From DTU078 sp033808535 (lineage in GTDB: Bacteria > Bacillota > Clostridia > Oscillospirales > CAG-272): DNA of 8,153 nt. A program made the position numbers and the translations under genes. The number at the start of each line of letters is the position of its first letter. The stretch's first letter is position 1. Positions 1-6,415 of the stretch are shown here, piece by piece. The stretch lies in contig JAPXNL010000093.1 of assembly GCA_033808535.1 (NCBI GenBank), forward strand, positions 1 through 8,153. The letters are read 5' to 3'. The notes below the pieces were generated by a model. It was given only the letters and a program-made list of their open reading frames with translations. It did no database searches and had not been told where the DNA came from.

Positions 1-39
1 CCGGCATCGTCGGCAGCGTCAGATGTGTATAAGAGACAG
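1..39 (+). other. Nextera read-1 adapter left on the contig end (artefact)
   Basis: Bases 7-39 match all 33 bases of the Illumina Nextera read-1 transposase adapter as I remember it, including the 19-base Tn5 mosaic end AGATGTGTATAAGAGACAG at 21-39. This is not genomic sequence. Bases 1-6 lie outside the adapter and may be a piece of the index read or of another molecule; I cannot assign them. The adapter opens a false reading frame from the ATG at 23 whose first six residues, MCIRDR, are a known signature of Nextera-contaminated metagenome proteins. Native sequence starts at about base 40. Confidence 0.97.
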
Positions 40-40
40 G

Positions 41-862
41 ATGTATGACTTTGATAAAACGCTTTGCACGAAAGATATGCAGGAGTATACCTTTATACCA
101 AACATCGGCATGACCGCAGAGGACTTCTGGCGCGAGTCGGGAACGCTGGCGAAAGAAAAGAAGATGGACGGGATTTTAGCCTATATGCATCTTATGCTGG
201 AGAAGGCTCATGCCGCAAAGCAAAGCATCCGCCGCGAAGAGTTTGTCAAAATGGGAAAAGACCTGCAGTTTTATTCCGGCGTGGAAGACTGGTTTGAGCG
301 TATAAACGAGTACGGCAAGACTCTGGATATTAAAGTAGAGCATTTCATCATATCGTCCGGGCTTCGCGAGATAATCGAAGGTTCGCGCATATATAAGCAC
401 TTCAAAGAGGTTTTCGCCTGCGAGTTTCTGTATAACGTAGACAAAGTTGCATGCTGGCCGAAAAATGTGGTCAACTATACAACCAAAACTCAGTTTTTGT
501 TTCGGATAAACAAAGGCGTTCACGATATATCAAACGACTATGACCTCAACAAATACACACCCGAGGACAAGCGGCCGGTCCCTTTCCGCAACATGATTTA
601 CATAGGCGACGGGATGACGGATGTGCCCTGTATGAAACTTGTTAAATCAAACGGCGGTTACTCAATTGCGGTGTATCAGAAGGGTAAAAGCGGTACGGTT
701 AAAGATTTGCTGCGCGACGGCAGAGTGGATTTTATTTTCCCGGCCGATTACTCGCCCGACAGCGAGCTTGAAAAAACAGTCAAGGAAATAATCTGCAAGA
801 TGGCAATGGCTGACTCGCTGATACGCAGAAGCATGGCGCAGAAAAAGAAGATTATAGATTAA
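41..862 (+). CDS. HAD-superfamily phosphatase, 5' end truncated
   Basis: Haloacid-dehalogenase-type hydrolase, probably a cytosolic phosphatase of the phosphoserine-phosphatase-like group; the substrate cannot be told from sequence. Counting from the Met at base 41 (273 residues), motif I is YDFDKT with nucleophile D3 and acid/base D5. Motif II is the serine pair in HFIISSG (about 105-106). A conserved lysine segment, TKTQFLFRINKG, lies at about 149-160, and motif IV is GDGMTD (189-194), the Mg-binding acidic loop. A helical cap fills the space between motifs I and II. The adapter ends one base before this ATG. The nucleophile loop normally sits several residues in, after a beta strand, so the true start is probably lost and Met 1 may be internal. 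The gene is clearly more AT-rich than the minus-strand genes. It ends at a shared convergent terminator. Family call is firm; specific function is unknown. Confidence 0.9.
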   Translation: MYDFDKTLCTKDMQEYTFIPNIGMTAEDFWRESGTLAKEKKMDGILAYMHLMLEKAHAAKQSIRREEFVKMGKDLQFYSGVEDWFERINEYGKTLDIKVEHFIISSGLREIIEGSRIYKHFKEVFACEFLYNVDKVACWPKNVVNYTTKTQFLFRINKGVHDISNDYDLNKYTPEDKRPVPFRNMIYIGDGMTDVPCMKLVKSNGGYSIAVYQKGKSGTVKDLLRDGRVDFIFPADYSPDSELEKTVKEIICKMAMADSLIRRSMAQKKKIID

Positions 863-870
863 AATAAAAA

Positions 871-928
871 AGCCGACGGCAGTCATTTACACCGTCAAAG
901 CGGTGTGACGCAGGTCGTCGGCTGTTTT
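871..928. terminator. bidirectional intrinsic terminator between convergent genes
   Basis: The outer stem pairs AGCCGACG (871-878) with CGTCGGCT (916-923) and can be extended by two pairs using a G-U. An inner stem pairs ACACCG (889-894) with CGGTGT (901-906) around a six-base loop. On the plus strand four T follow at 925-928. On the minus strand the A-rich run at 861-870 becomes a T tract. The element lies between the stop of the HAD gene and the stop of the lipoprotein gene, so it can end both transcripts. Confidence 0.85.
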
Positions 929-930
929 AA

Positions 931-1332
931 TCAGCCGGAGAATGACGATGCGACGAGATATCGGAACAGCTCACCGTCAGTGAGAACATACACGGCGTAC
1001 GAGTTATCGGCGCTTGCATAGACAACATCGCCGACCGCGATTCCGCGTGCCTCAAGCTCCTCGTCGGGCAACTCGTCGCCGCAGTCGCATTGAATTTTTC
1101 CGGCTTCGGCATAACCTTCAGGCAAAATGTCGACAGTGCCGTATGAACCGTAGCCGTCGGACACATAGATATTGCCGCTGTAAAACAGTGCGGGGAGTTT
1201 TTCCGAAGCAGTTTCGCTGTCTGCCCCCGTGTCGCTGCCTGTGTCTGACTTGCAGGCAGTCAGCATAGCCATAGTTATTATAACAGCAAGAGCGACAAAC
1301 GCCGCCCGGGTTGTCCATTTTATTTTTTGCAT
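931..1332 (-). CDS. small secreted lipoprotein, uncharacterised
   Basis: Predicted membrane-anchored extracytoplasmic lipoprotein of 133 residues. From the Met at base 1332 the signal peptide has a basic n-region (MQKIKWTTR), a hydrophobic core (about 10-23) and the lipobox LTAC with lipidated Cys27. A Ser/Thr/Asp/Glu-rich linker follows to about 44, then a compact domain of about 90 residues with many aromatic and Gly/Asp residues and a CxC pair at 82-84. The linker and domain layout resembles small unassigned clostridial lipoproteins, but I do not recognise a named family and assign no function. An in-frame ATG at 1365 would add 11 residues; I prefer 1332 because the signal peptide then has the usual length and because a hairpin sits directly before 1365. 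Neither start has a clear Shine-Dalgarno site. The gene lies 110 bases after the YnbB-like gene and may share its transcript or have its own promoter. Confidence 0.8.
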   Translation of the reverse strand: MQKIKWTTRAAFVALAVIITMAMLTACKSDTGSDTGADSETASEKLPALFYSGNIYVSDGYGSYGTVDILPEGYAEAGKIQCDCGDELPDEELEARGIAVGDVVYASADNSYAVYVLTDGELFRYLVASSFSG

Positions 1333-1430
1333 ACCGTTAAATCCGTTTGTCGTTTTATTTTGCATTGCAAAAGCGCCGGAAGCGCTACATTTTGCATACC
1401 AACTTTACCGTATCTTAATTCAGCATTGCA
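1325..1430. repeat. phased GCAT motifs with a perfect TTTTGCA/TGCAAAA palindrome
   Basis: TTTTGCAT occurs three times at 1325-1332, 1358-1365 and 1390-1397. The first and third copies extend to an identical 11-mer ending in ACC. A fourth, weaker GCATTGCA lies at 1423-1430. The GCAT cores are spaced 33, 32 and 29 bases apart. The second copy is half of a perfect 15-base inverted repeat, TTTTGCA-T-TGCAAAA, at 1358-1372. The set covers the presumed upstream region and start of the lipoprotein gene, so an operator array is possible. No regulator is assigned. Confidence 0.5.
1369..1386 (-). terminator. weak terminator-like hairpin after the YnbB-like gene
   Basis: Read on the minus strand, AGCGC (1386-1382) pairs with GCGCT (1376-1372) around a five-base loop, and four T follow (1372-1369). 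The stem is GC-rich but short and the T run is broken by GC at once. It could partly end the YnbB-like transcript or be a leader hairpin of the lipoprotein gene. Confidence 0.3.
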
Positions 1431-1442
1431 GATTAGTACATA

Positions 1443-2669
1443 CTACATTGTCTCTACAACGGCGCGTGCGGCGGAGAGAACGCCGATGCGGCCGCTTTCA
1501 AATGTCAATCCGCCCTGGAAAAAGGCCGTGTACGGCGGGCGAAGCGGCCCGTCCGCCGAAAGCTCAAGCGAACCGCCCTGCACAAATGTGCCCGCCGCCA
1601 TGATAACCTGATCGCTATAACCCGGCATATCCCACGGTTCGGGCGTGACAAATGCGTCGACAGGCGAGCCGGCCTGGATTCCCCGGCAGAATGCGCAGAG
1701 CTTGTCAGGACTGCCAAGCCTGACGGTCTGAATTATGTCGTATCGCGGCTCGTTCCAGCGCGGTTCGACCTCAAAGCCCAGCGACTCAAACACATATGCG
1801 GCATAAATCGCGGTTTTCAATGCCTGTGCGACACAGTGCGGCGCAAAAAACAGACCGCGGAACATCGATTTTGTGTGCGTCAGCCCCGGTCCGACCTCGG
1901 CGCCGATTCCCGGCGAGGTGAGCCGATAGCTTGCAAGCTCAACTGCACGGCGCGAGCCGGCGAGATAACCCCCGGTTTCGGCGATCCCGCCGCCGGGGTT
2001 TTTTATCAGTGAGCCGATGAGCAAATCCGCCTCCGGCTCGTTCTCGCAGACAAATTCGCCGTAGCAGTTGTCGATTACGGTGTAAACGTCGGGTCGCATT
2101 GACTTGACGCGCCGGGTCAGCACGGTAAGCTCGGAAGCCGAAAGCGTCCGGCGGTTAGCGTAACCCTTAGAGCGCTGGAAAAACGCGACTTTAACGCGCG
2201 GGTCTGCAAGTGCTTCGGTGAAGTCGCCGTTAAGCGGAACCTCGCGGTATTCGATGCCGAAGTCGCGCAGGCTGCCGCAGCCCGGCTCGCCGGTTATGCC
2301 GATCAGTTCGTCGAGCGTGTCATATGGCTTGCCGGTCAGCGAGAGCATCACGTCGCCCGGTCTGAGCAGACCGAACAGCCCGACAGCCAGCGCATGTGTG
2401 CCGCTGACTAGCGTATGGCGCACCAACGCCGCCTCGGCGCCGAACACGCGCGCCCAGACGCGTTCGAGCGTGTCGCGCCCCCGGTCGTCGTAGCCGTAAC
2501 CGGAGGTCATTGCAAACATCGACTCTGACACGCGCTCTTCACGGAACGCATCGAGTATGCGTGCGGTTACGGCTGTAGATATGGCTTCGACTTCATCAAA
2601 ATGTTTTCGCAGTGCGGCGAACGCGCTGCGGTCAATCTCGTCGAGAGAGGGAAGGGATGTATTATTCAT
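1443..2669 (-). CDS. ynbB: methionine gamma-lyase family PLP enzyme (aluminium-resistance protein, YnbB-like)
   Basis: Cytosolic fold-type I PLP-dependent protein of the YnbB / aluminium-resistance family, related to cystathionine and methionine gamma-lyases. The physiological substrate is not established. From the Met at 2669 it has 408 residues, the usual full length. Visible landmarks are GYGYDDRGRDTLE near residue 57, the phosphate-binding SGTHA loop (89-93), TGKPYDTLDE (about 112-121), the cofactor-nitrogen aspartate in IDNCYGEF (D200), and the PLP lysine in SLIKNPGGG (K223), followed by TGGYLAG and RLTSPGIGAEVG. Possible upstream starts are an ATG at 2687 and a TTG at 2720. I chose 2669 because it fits the family N-terminus and keeps clear of an inverted repeat at 2691-2708, but no start has a strong ribosome site. 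It follows the operon terminator and so probably has its own promoter. Confidence 0.9.
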   Translation of the reverse strand: MNNTSLPSLDEIDRSAFAALRKHFDEVEAISTAVTARILDAFREERVSESMFAMTSGYGYDDRGRDTLERVWARVFGAEAALVRHTLVSGTHALAVGLFGLLRPGDVMLSLTGKPYDTLDELIGITGEPGCGSLRDFGIEYREVPLNGDFTEALADPRVKVAFFQRSKGYANRRTLSASELTVLTRRVKSMRPDVYTVIDNCYGEFVCENEPEADLLIGSLIKNPGGGIAETGGYLAGSRRAVELASYRLTSPGIGAEVGPGLTHTKSMFRGLFFAPHCVAQALKTAIYAAYVFESLGFEVEPRWNEPRYDIIQTVRLGSPDKLCAFCRGIQAGSPVDAFVTPEPWDMPGYSDQVIMAAGTFVQGGSLELSADGPLRPPYTAFFQGGLTFESGRIGVLSAARAVVETM

Positions 2670-2784
2670 AGTCAATAGTGCTTTCATCAAATATGCCCGC
2701 AGGCATATAGCCCGGGGCAAGGATATGCGGATAACCGCAGTATGTAGAGGGATAGCCGCTCGTATTCAGTGGAAGCGGCGTCAT
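2670..2784 (-). promoter_or_regulatory. structured leader upstream of the YnbB-like gene
   Basis: This gap follows the operon terminator and must hold whatever starts transcription of the YnbB-like gene. It contains three inverted repeats: ATATGCC/GGCATAT at 2691-2697 and 2702-2708 (four-base loop), GCGG/CCGC at 2727-2730 and 2735-2738, and GCCGCT/AGCGGC at 2755-2760 and 2774-2779. No convincing -35/-10 pair and no known riboswitch consensus was recognised by eye. It may be a folded 5' leader or an operator region. Confidence 0.35.
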
Positions 2785-2829
2785 GTAAAAACAAGGGGGT
2801 AATGCAAGATATGCTTTGCATTACCCCCT
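2785..2829 (-). terminator. strong intrinsic terminator of the six-gene operon
   Basis: A perfect 14-base-pair stem (2794-2807 with 2816-2829, arms starting AGGGGGTAATGCAA) closes an eight-base loop. On the minus strand it is followed by TGTTTTTA (2792-2785). It starts nine bases after the stop of the last M42 gene. There is no comparable T tract on the plus side, so it acts on the minus strand. Confidence 0.92.
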
Positions 2830-2838
2830 GACACATGC

Positions 2839-3828
2839 TTATTTAGACAGGTAATGCACGAAAAGCTGGACGCAGGCTTCAACATCCGCCATGTCGCACA
2901 GCTCCACTCCGGAATGGATGTAGCGGGTGGGCACCGAAATCGCGCCGGCAAGAGAACCTTCTCCCGCAAGCTGCATCTGCGAGGTGTCTGTACCGCCTGC
3001 CGAAAGGATTTCAAGCTGATGGTTAATACCCTTAGCCTTGGCAAGTTCGGTCAGATCCGCGACCATCTCGGGCGCGCAAATGACGGACGCGTCCTTGACC
3101 TTTATCGCCGCGCCGCCGCCGATCTTGACAGCCATAGGCTTCGCGCCGGGCGTATCGCCCACGCCCGTGACATCGCAGGCAAGCGCAATGTCGGGCATAA
3201 CCGCATACGCAGCAGTGCGCGCGCCGCGGCACCCGACTTCCTCCTGGGCAGTGAAGACACTATATACGTCGTCAGCGTTGTTTTCGAGCCGGCGCATGAC
3301 TTCGATAAGCACCGCGCATCCGATCTTGTCGTCGAGCGGCCGGCCTGCGATACGCCCGCCGGCGAGCTTCACAAGCTGGGGAGCGACAGCGGCCCGCATG
3401 CCGATCGAAACCAGCTTCTCGGCTGATTCGCGATCGGAGCAGCCGATGTCGATATAGAACTTGTTTGCTTCATACTCACCGACTTTTGCATCGGCGTCGG
3501 GCACAAGCACGCCGGTCACGCCGTTTTCAAACTTAACAACTGAGAATGCAGAGGCGATCCAGTGTATGCCGCCGATGGGAGTGATGCGGACAAACCCTTT
3601 CTCCTCGATGAAGGTTACCATAAAGCCGATCTCGTCGGCGTGCGCCGCAAGCATTATGCGGCGGGGGCTATCCGACTTGCCGTGCTTGAGCGCGATAAGA
3701 TTGCCCATAGCGTCGCGCCTGACCTCGTCGGCAATACCCGCGAGCTCAGCTTCGATTACATCCATCACGGGCTTCTCGCCGCCCGGAACCGATTGGGCGT
3801 CAAACAGCTTTTTTAATAATTCTATCAT
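2839..3828 (-). CDS. M42 family metalloaminopeptidase, paralogue A
   Basis: Cytosolic two-metal aminopeptidase of the M42 glutamyl-aminopeptidase/TET family (329 residues), which removes N-terminal residues from short peptides and in studied members forms dodecameric tetrahedra. All the expected residues are visible: metal ligand H63 in AAHADEIGF, bridging D167 in PLDDK, catalytic base E196 and ligand E197 in QEEVG, ligand D219 in ACDVT, and ligand H305 in RYIHS. The metal-binding domain is split by the inserted PDZ-like dimerisation domain (about 75-155), as in the family. The ATG at 3828 has an AAAGG ribosome site at 3839-3835 with six-base spacing. It is the last gene of the operon, 45 bases after paralogue B, and ends just before the terminator. 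Paralogues B and C differ clearly from it. The exact residue preference cannot be read from sequence. YsdC-type and FrvX-type proteins are the nearest named relatives. Confidence 0.95.
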   Translation of the reverse strand: MIELLKKLFDAQSVPGGEKPVMDVIEAELAGIADEVRRDAMGNLIALKHGKSDSPRRIMLAAHADEIGFMVTFIEEKGFVRITPIGGIHWIASAFSVVKFENGVTGVLVPDADAKVGEYEANKFYIDIGCSDRESAEKLVSIGMRAAVAPQLVKLAGGRIAGRPLDDKIGCAVLIEVMRRLENNADDVYSVFTAQEEVGCRGARTAAYAVMPDIALACDVTGVGDTPGAKPMAVKIGGGAAIKVKDASVICAPEMVADLTELAKAKGINHQLEILSAGGTDTSQMQLAGEGSLAGAISVPTRYIHSGVELCDMADVEACVQLFVHYLSK

Positions 3829-3873
3829 ATGCAGCCTTTCAACAGTGTTATTTAGTTTTATTTAAGTGTCGTG

Positions 3874-4932
3874 TCAGACAACCAAATGCCTCACAAGCGC
3901 GCAGACTGCGTCGTAGTCGTCGCTGTGGAACACGGATGTTGCCGAGTGGATATAACGGCAGGGCGCGGAGATAGCAAGTGTTGGCACACCCTCGCGCGTA
4001 CGATGGATCACTCCCGCATCATTGCCGCCCGAAACATAGCGCTTAACCTGGCACTTTATGCCGTGCTGCTGCGCTGTGCTCATCGCATGGCGAATATATT
4101 CGGTATCGTATATCGTTGAGCGGTCCATAAGCGAGATAGCGCCGCCTTTGCCAAGCTCCGCGACCCGCATTGCGTCGGGCACGCCCGCAATATCGGCAAC
4201 CGCGGTCGCCTCGAGCACAATCGCGCGGTCGGGATTTATCGCATATGCAGAAGTACGCGCACCGGAGCACCCGGTTTCCTCGCGGACTGTAAATGCAAAG
4301 TACAAATCACGGGCCGGTACAATGCCGTCCACGCGCAGCTTTTTTATTGTTTCAATCATAACCGCGCAGCCGAAGCGGTCGTCGATAGCCTTGCCCATAT
4401 AATAACCGCCGCCGAGCGCCTTGAATTCCGTGGTAAATGCGCCGTAATCGCCGGGAGAGACGTATTTTTCCGCGTCGGCTTTGTCTTTGGCGCCGATGTC
4501 GATGCACAGATCCTCAGCTTTATTTGCACGCGAGCCCTCGTCGCCTTTCTGCAAGTGTATGGGCTTGGAGGCGATGATGCCGACGGTGCGCGTACGCTCG
4601 GTGGCGCCGTTTTTCGGTTCGTTGCCGATTACAACGCGCCGCCCGCAAAGCACGCGCGGATCAATCCCGACTGCGTCAAACTTGATCGTGCCGTCGTCGT
4701 CGATATGAGTCACCATGAATCCGACTTCGTCGGTATGCGCGGCGATCATCAGCCTGCCTGCGCCGGAGCCGCGCACGACGGCGATAAGACTGCCGAGCGT
4801 GTCGGTGTAAATCTCGTCGCAAAGCCCGTCAAGCTCCGACGCGATTATCTCTCTCACCTCATGCTCGCAGCCGGTAGGTCCGAATGCCTCCGACAGGCGC
4901 TTCAGCAGTCCTAATTTTGCATCTGTGCTCAT
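3874..4932 (-). CDS. M42 family metalloaminopeptidase, paralogue B
   Basis: Second M42/TET aminopeptidase of the operon (352 residues), predicted to trim peptides in the cytosol. Metal ligands and catalytic residues are H66 in AAHTDEVGF, D185 in AIDDR, catalytic E218 and ligand E219 in REETG, E241 in LEATA, and H329 in RYIHS. The fourth ligand is Glu where paralogues A and C have Asp, a variant I believe is also seen in the family. It carries longer insertions than A in the 105-145 stretch (IHLQKGDEGSR region). The start ATG overlaps the stop of paralogue C by four bases (ATGA) and has a good AGGGGG ribosome site at 4944-4939, five or six bases upstream, inside the end of C. Translational coupling with C is likely. 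Intact catalytic residues argue for an active enzyme; specificity is not known. Confidence 0.95.
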   Translation of the reverse strand: MSTDAKLGLLKRLSEAFGPTGCEHEVREIIASELDGLCDEIYTDTLGSLIAVVRGSGAGRLMIAAHTDEVGFMVTHIDDDGTIKFDAVGIDPRVLCGRRVVIGNEPKNGATERTRTVGIIASKPIHLQKGDEGSRANKAEDLCIDIGAKDKADAEKYVSPGDYGAFTTEFKALGGGYYMGKAIDDRFGCAVMIETIKKLRVDGIVPARDLYFAFTVREETGCSGARTSAYAINPDRAIVLEATAVADIAGVPDAMRVAELGKGGAISLMDRSTIYDTEYIRHAMSTAQQHGIKCQVKRYVSGGNDAGVIHRTREGVPTLAISAPCRYIHSATSVFHSDDYDAVCALVRHLVV

Positions 4933-5990
4933 ATTGCTCCCCCTTCGCGTATAAATCCGGCGATAAGCTCAGCCGTAGCGCTTACGTCGGCGGTGTCGAT
5001 GACCTCCGAGCAGGAGTGCATATAGCGCAGCGGAATGCTTACCACTGCCACAGGCACGCCCTCGCGTGACAGATGTATTGCGTCGCCGTTGGTGCCGGTG
5101 TATTTCGCTTCGACGATCTTCTGCAGCTTCATGTTCTTCTCGGCGGCGAAACTGATCAGCCGCTGTGTGAGCGCGCGGTCGGTTGCCATCGAAATCGATA
5201 CCGACGGCCCCTCGCCCATCGCAATCGATTTGTGCTTCGGCGTGTCAGGCCCGCGCGCGAAATCGACATCAAGCGCGATTGCACAGTCGGGCTGAATACC
5301 GAACGCGCCTGTCACAGCGCCGACGCCTCCGGTCTCCTCCATCGCGGAAAACAGCGCGTATACATCGCAGTCGAATGTGCCCGGCTCAAGCAAAGCTACC
5401 GCCTCAATAATTGCTGCGATGCAGACTTTATCGTCCAGCGACTTGCCGGTGAGTCTGCCGTTTTTGAGTTCGGTTATGCCCGGCGCGAAGGTGGCGGGTG
5501 TTCCGACAGGTGCAAGCTCTTTCAGCTCGCCGACATTCAGACCGGTGTCGATGTAGAGTTTGTCGAGCTCGGGCAGCTTTTCGGAATCACCGCTTTTCTG
5601 AAGATGCGGTGGTGTGGAGGTTATGACGCCCGGAACAGCGCGTTTGCCCCAGATTGTAACCTCAGCGCTGGATAACAGCCGCCTGTCAACCCCGCCGATA
5701 GTGACAAATCTGAGGAACCCAAGCGTATCGACGCCGCCGTTTTCAACGGACGGCACAATGTCGCTTATAAGAAAGCCTATTTCGTCAAAATGCGCGTCAA
5801 ACAAAAACTTTTTGGCGTTTGGCCTGCCGCAGCGTTTGACGTAAATGTGGTTGCCGACGGGTGTGTGTTTCACTTCGTCGAAATATGGAAGCGCAAGCGC
5901 GTCGAGTGCGCTTGCGCCACGCGCCTCATAGCCCGATACCGTCGGTATCGCGCACAGCGCGGTAAGCAGTTCTTTTGTGTCGATGTTCAA
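4929..5990 (-). CDS. M42 family metalloaminopeptidase, paralogue C (TTG start)
   Basis: Third M42/TET aminopeptidase (353 residues), first of the three to be translated. Active-site residues are H67 in DAHFDEIGF, bridging D187 in SLDDK, catalytic E218 and ligand E219 in MEETG, D241 in LDVDF, and H325 in RYMHS. The start is a TTG at 5990. An in-frame TAA lies just upstream, there is no ATG in between, and no later Met precedes the conserved N-terminal region. A GGAG at 6003-6000 with nine-base spacing supports the TTG. Rare start codons usually lower translation, so this product could be made at a different level from B. The gene lies 29 bases after cdd with no terminator between, and its stop overlaps the start of paralogue B. 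It is the most divergent of the three around the PDZ-like insert. Confidence 0.94.
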   Translation of the reverse strand: MNIDTKELLTALCAIPTVSGYEARGASALDALALPYFDEVKHTPVGNHIYVKRCGRPNAKKFLFDAHFDEIGFLISDIVPSVENGGVDTLGFLRFVTIGGVDRRLLSSAEVTIWGKRAVPGVITSTPPHLQKSGDSEKLPELDKLYIDTGLNVGELKELAPVGTPATFAPGITELKNGRLTGKSLDDKVCIAAIIEAVALLEPGTFDCDVYALFSAMEETGGVGAVTGAFGIQPDCAIALDVDFARGPDTPKHKSIAMGEGPSVSISMATDRALTQRLISFAAEKNMKLQKIVEAKYTGTNGDAIHLSREGVPVAVVSIPLRYMHSCSEVIDTADVSATAELIAGFIREGGAI

Positions 5991-5999
5991 AAGCGTATA

Positions 6000-6003
6000 C
6001 TCC
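6000..6003 (-). promoter_or_regulatory. ribosome binding site that supports the TTG start of M42 paralogue C
   Basis: GGAG on the minus strand lies nine bases before the TTG at 5990. It is the only purine-rich site between the cdd stop and the reading frame, in an otherwise AT-rich 29-base gap. This favours the TTG over any other start. Confidence 0.6.
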
Positions 6004-6019
6004 GTATATTAAAATTTAA

Positions 6020-6415
6020 TTAGTCACAGGTCTGAAGTCCGAATGCGTGCGGGAGAAGTTTATCAAGCGTTGTTACTTTGTTGCGCGTGACAACCTCAAG
6101 CGTCGGCGGGCAGAATTCGGAGAGAACCTGGCGGCATACTCCGCAGGGGAAGCAGTCGTCACAGGCGTCGGCGTCCGCCGGCCCTCCTGCGACAGCTATT
6201 GCCGAAAAATCGCGCCTGCCCTCCGACACGGCCTTGAAAATCGCGACGCGCTCGGCGCATACGGTAGGCGAATACGCCGCGTTTTCGATGTTGCAGCCGG
6301 TGTAAACAGTCCCGTCGGAGCAGATCAGCGCCGCGCCGACTGCAAAATGCGAGTATGGCGAGTACGACCGGACGCGCGCTTTCTCAGCCAGCGCGTAAAG
6401 CTCAGCGTGCGTCAT
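6020..6415 (-). CDS. cdd: cytidine deaminase
   Basis: Zinc-dependent deaminase that turns cytidine and deoxycytidine into uridine and deoxyuridine in pyrimidine salvage; cytosolic. The 131-residue length and three-cysteine zinc site mark the short homotetrameric type, as in Bacillus. Seen in the sequence: FAVGAAL substrate region (24-30), the TGCNIENAAY strand (39-48), CAE with ligand C53 and proton-shuttle E55, PCGVC with ligands C91 and C94 followed by RQ, and the typical C-terminal LLPHAFG (120-126). The ATG at 6415 has a strong GGAGG site (6426-6422) six bases upstream. Translating further upstream gives residues unlike the family, so this start is firm. It overlaps the 3' end of deoB by 14 bases, which suggests co-translation. 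The pairing with deoB points to catabolism of nucleosides. Confidence 0.97.
   Translation of the reverse strand: MTHAELYALAEKARVRSYSPYSHFAVGAALICSDGTVYTGCNIENAAYSPTVCAERVAIFKAVSEGRRDFSAIAVAGGPADADACDDCFPCGVCRQVLSEFCPPTLEVVTRNKVTTLDKLLPHAFGLQTCD

Noticed and set aside
23..40. ATG at 23 as the start of the HAD gene
   Set aside because: It lies inside the sequencing adapter; the residues it adds are the MCIRDR artefact and are not part of the gene.
1229..1611. Overlapping plus-strand open frames across the lipoprotein and the end of the YnbB-like gene
   Set aside because: Basic, low-complexity translations with no start signal, covering two supported minus-strand genes and their gap.
2794..2829. 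Long perfect inverted repeat as a mobile-element end or repeat unit
   Set aside because: It is a single copy with a loop and a T tract on one side, directly after an operon stop, so an intrinsic terminator explains it fully.
2854..3426. 190-codon plus-strand open frame opposite M42 paralogue A
   Set aside because: The opposite strand carries a complete M42 enzyme with all catalytic residues. The plus frame has no recognisable motif and is an antisense shadow of GC-rich coding DNA.
3829..3873. AT-rich gap between M42 paralogues B and A as a separate promoter
   Set aside because: It has A/T-rich tracts and an AAAGG ribosome site but no convincing -35/-10 pair; it is explained as an intercistronic spacer.
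5073..5675. 200-codon plus-strand open frame opposite M42 paralogue C
   Set aside because: Arg/Cys-rich translation with no family features, fully inside a well-supported gene on the other strand.
2839..5990. Three M42 genes as one gene broken by frameshifts or as tandem-repeat assembly error
   Set aside because: Each frame is full length with its own start, ribosome site and complete active site, and the sequences are clearly divergent.
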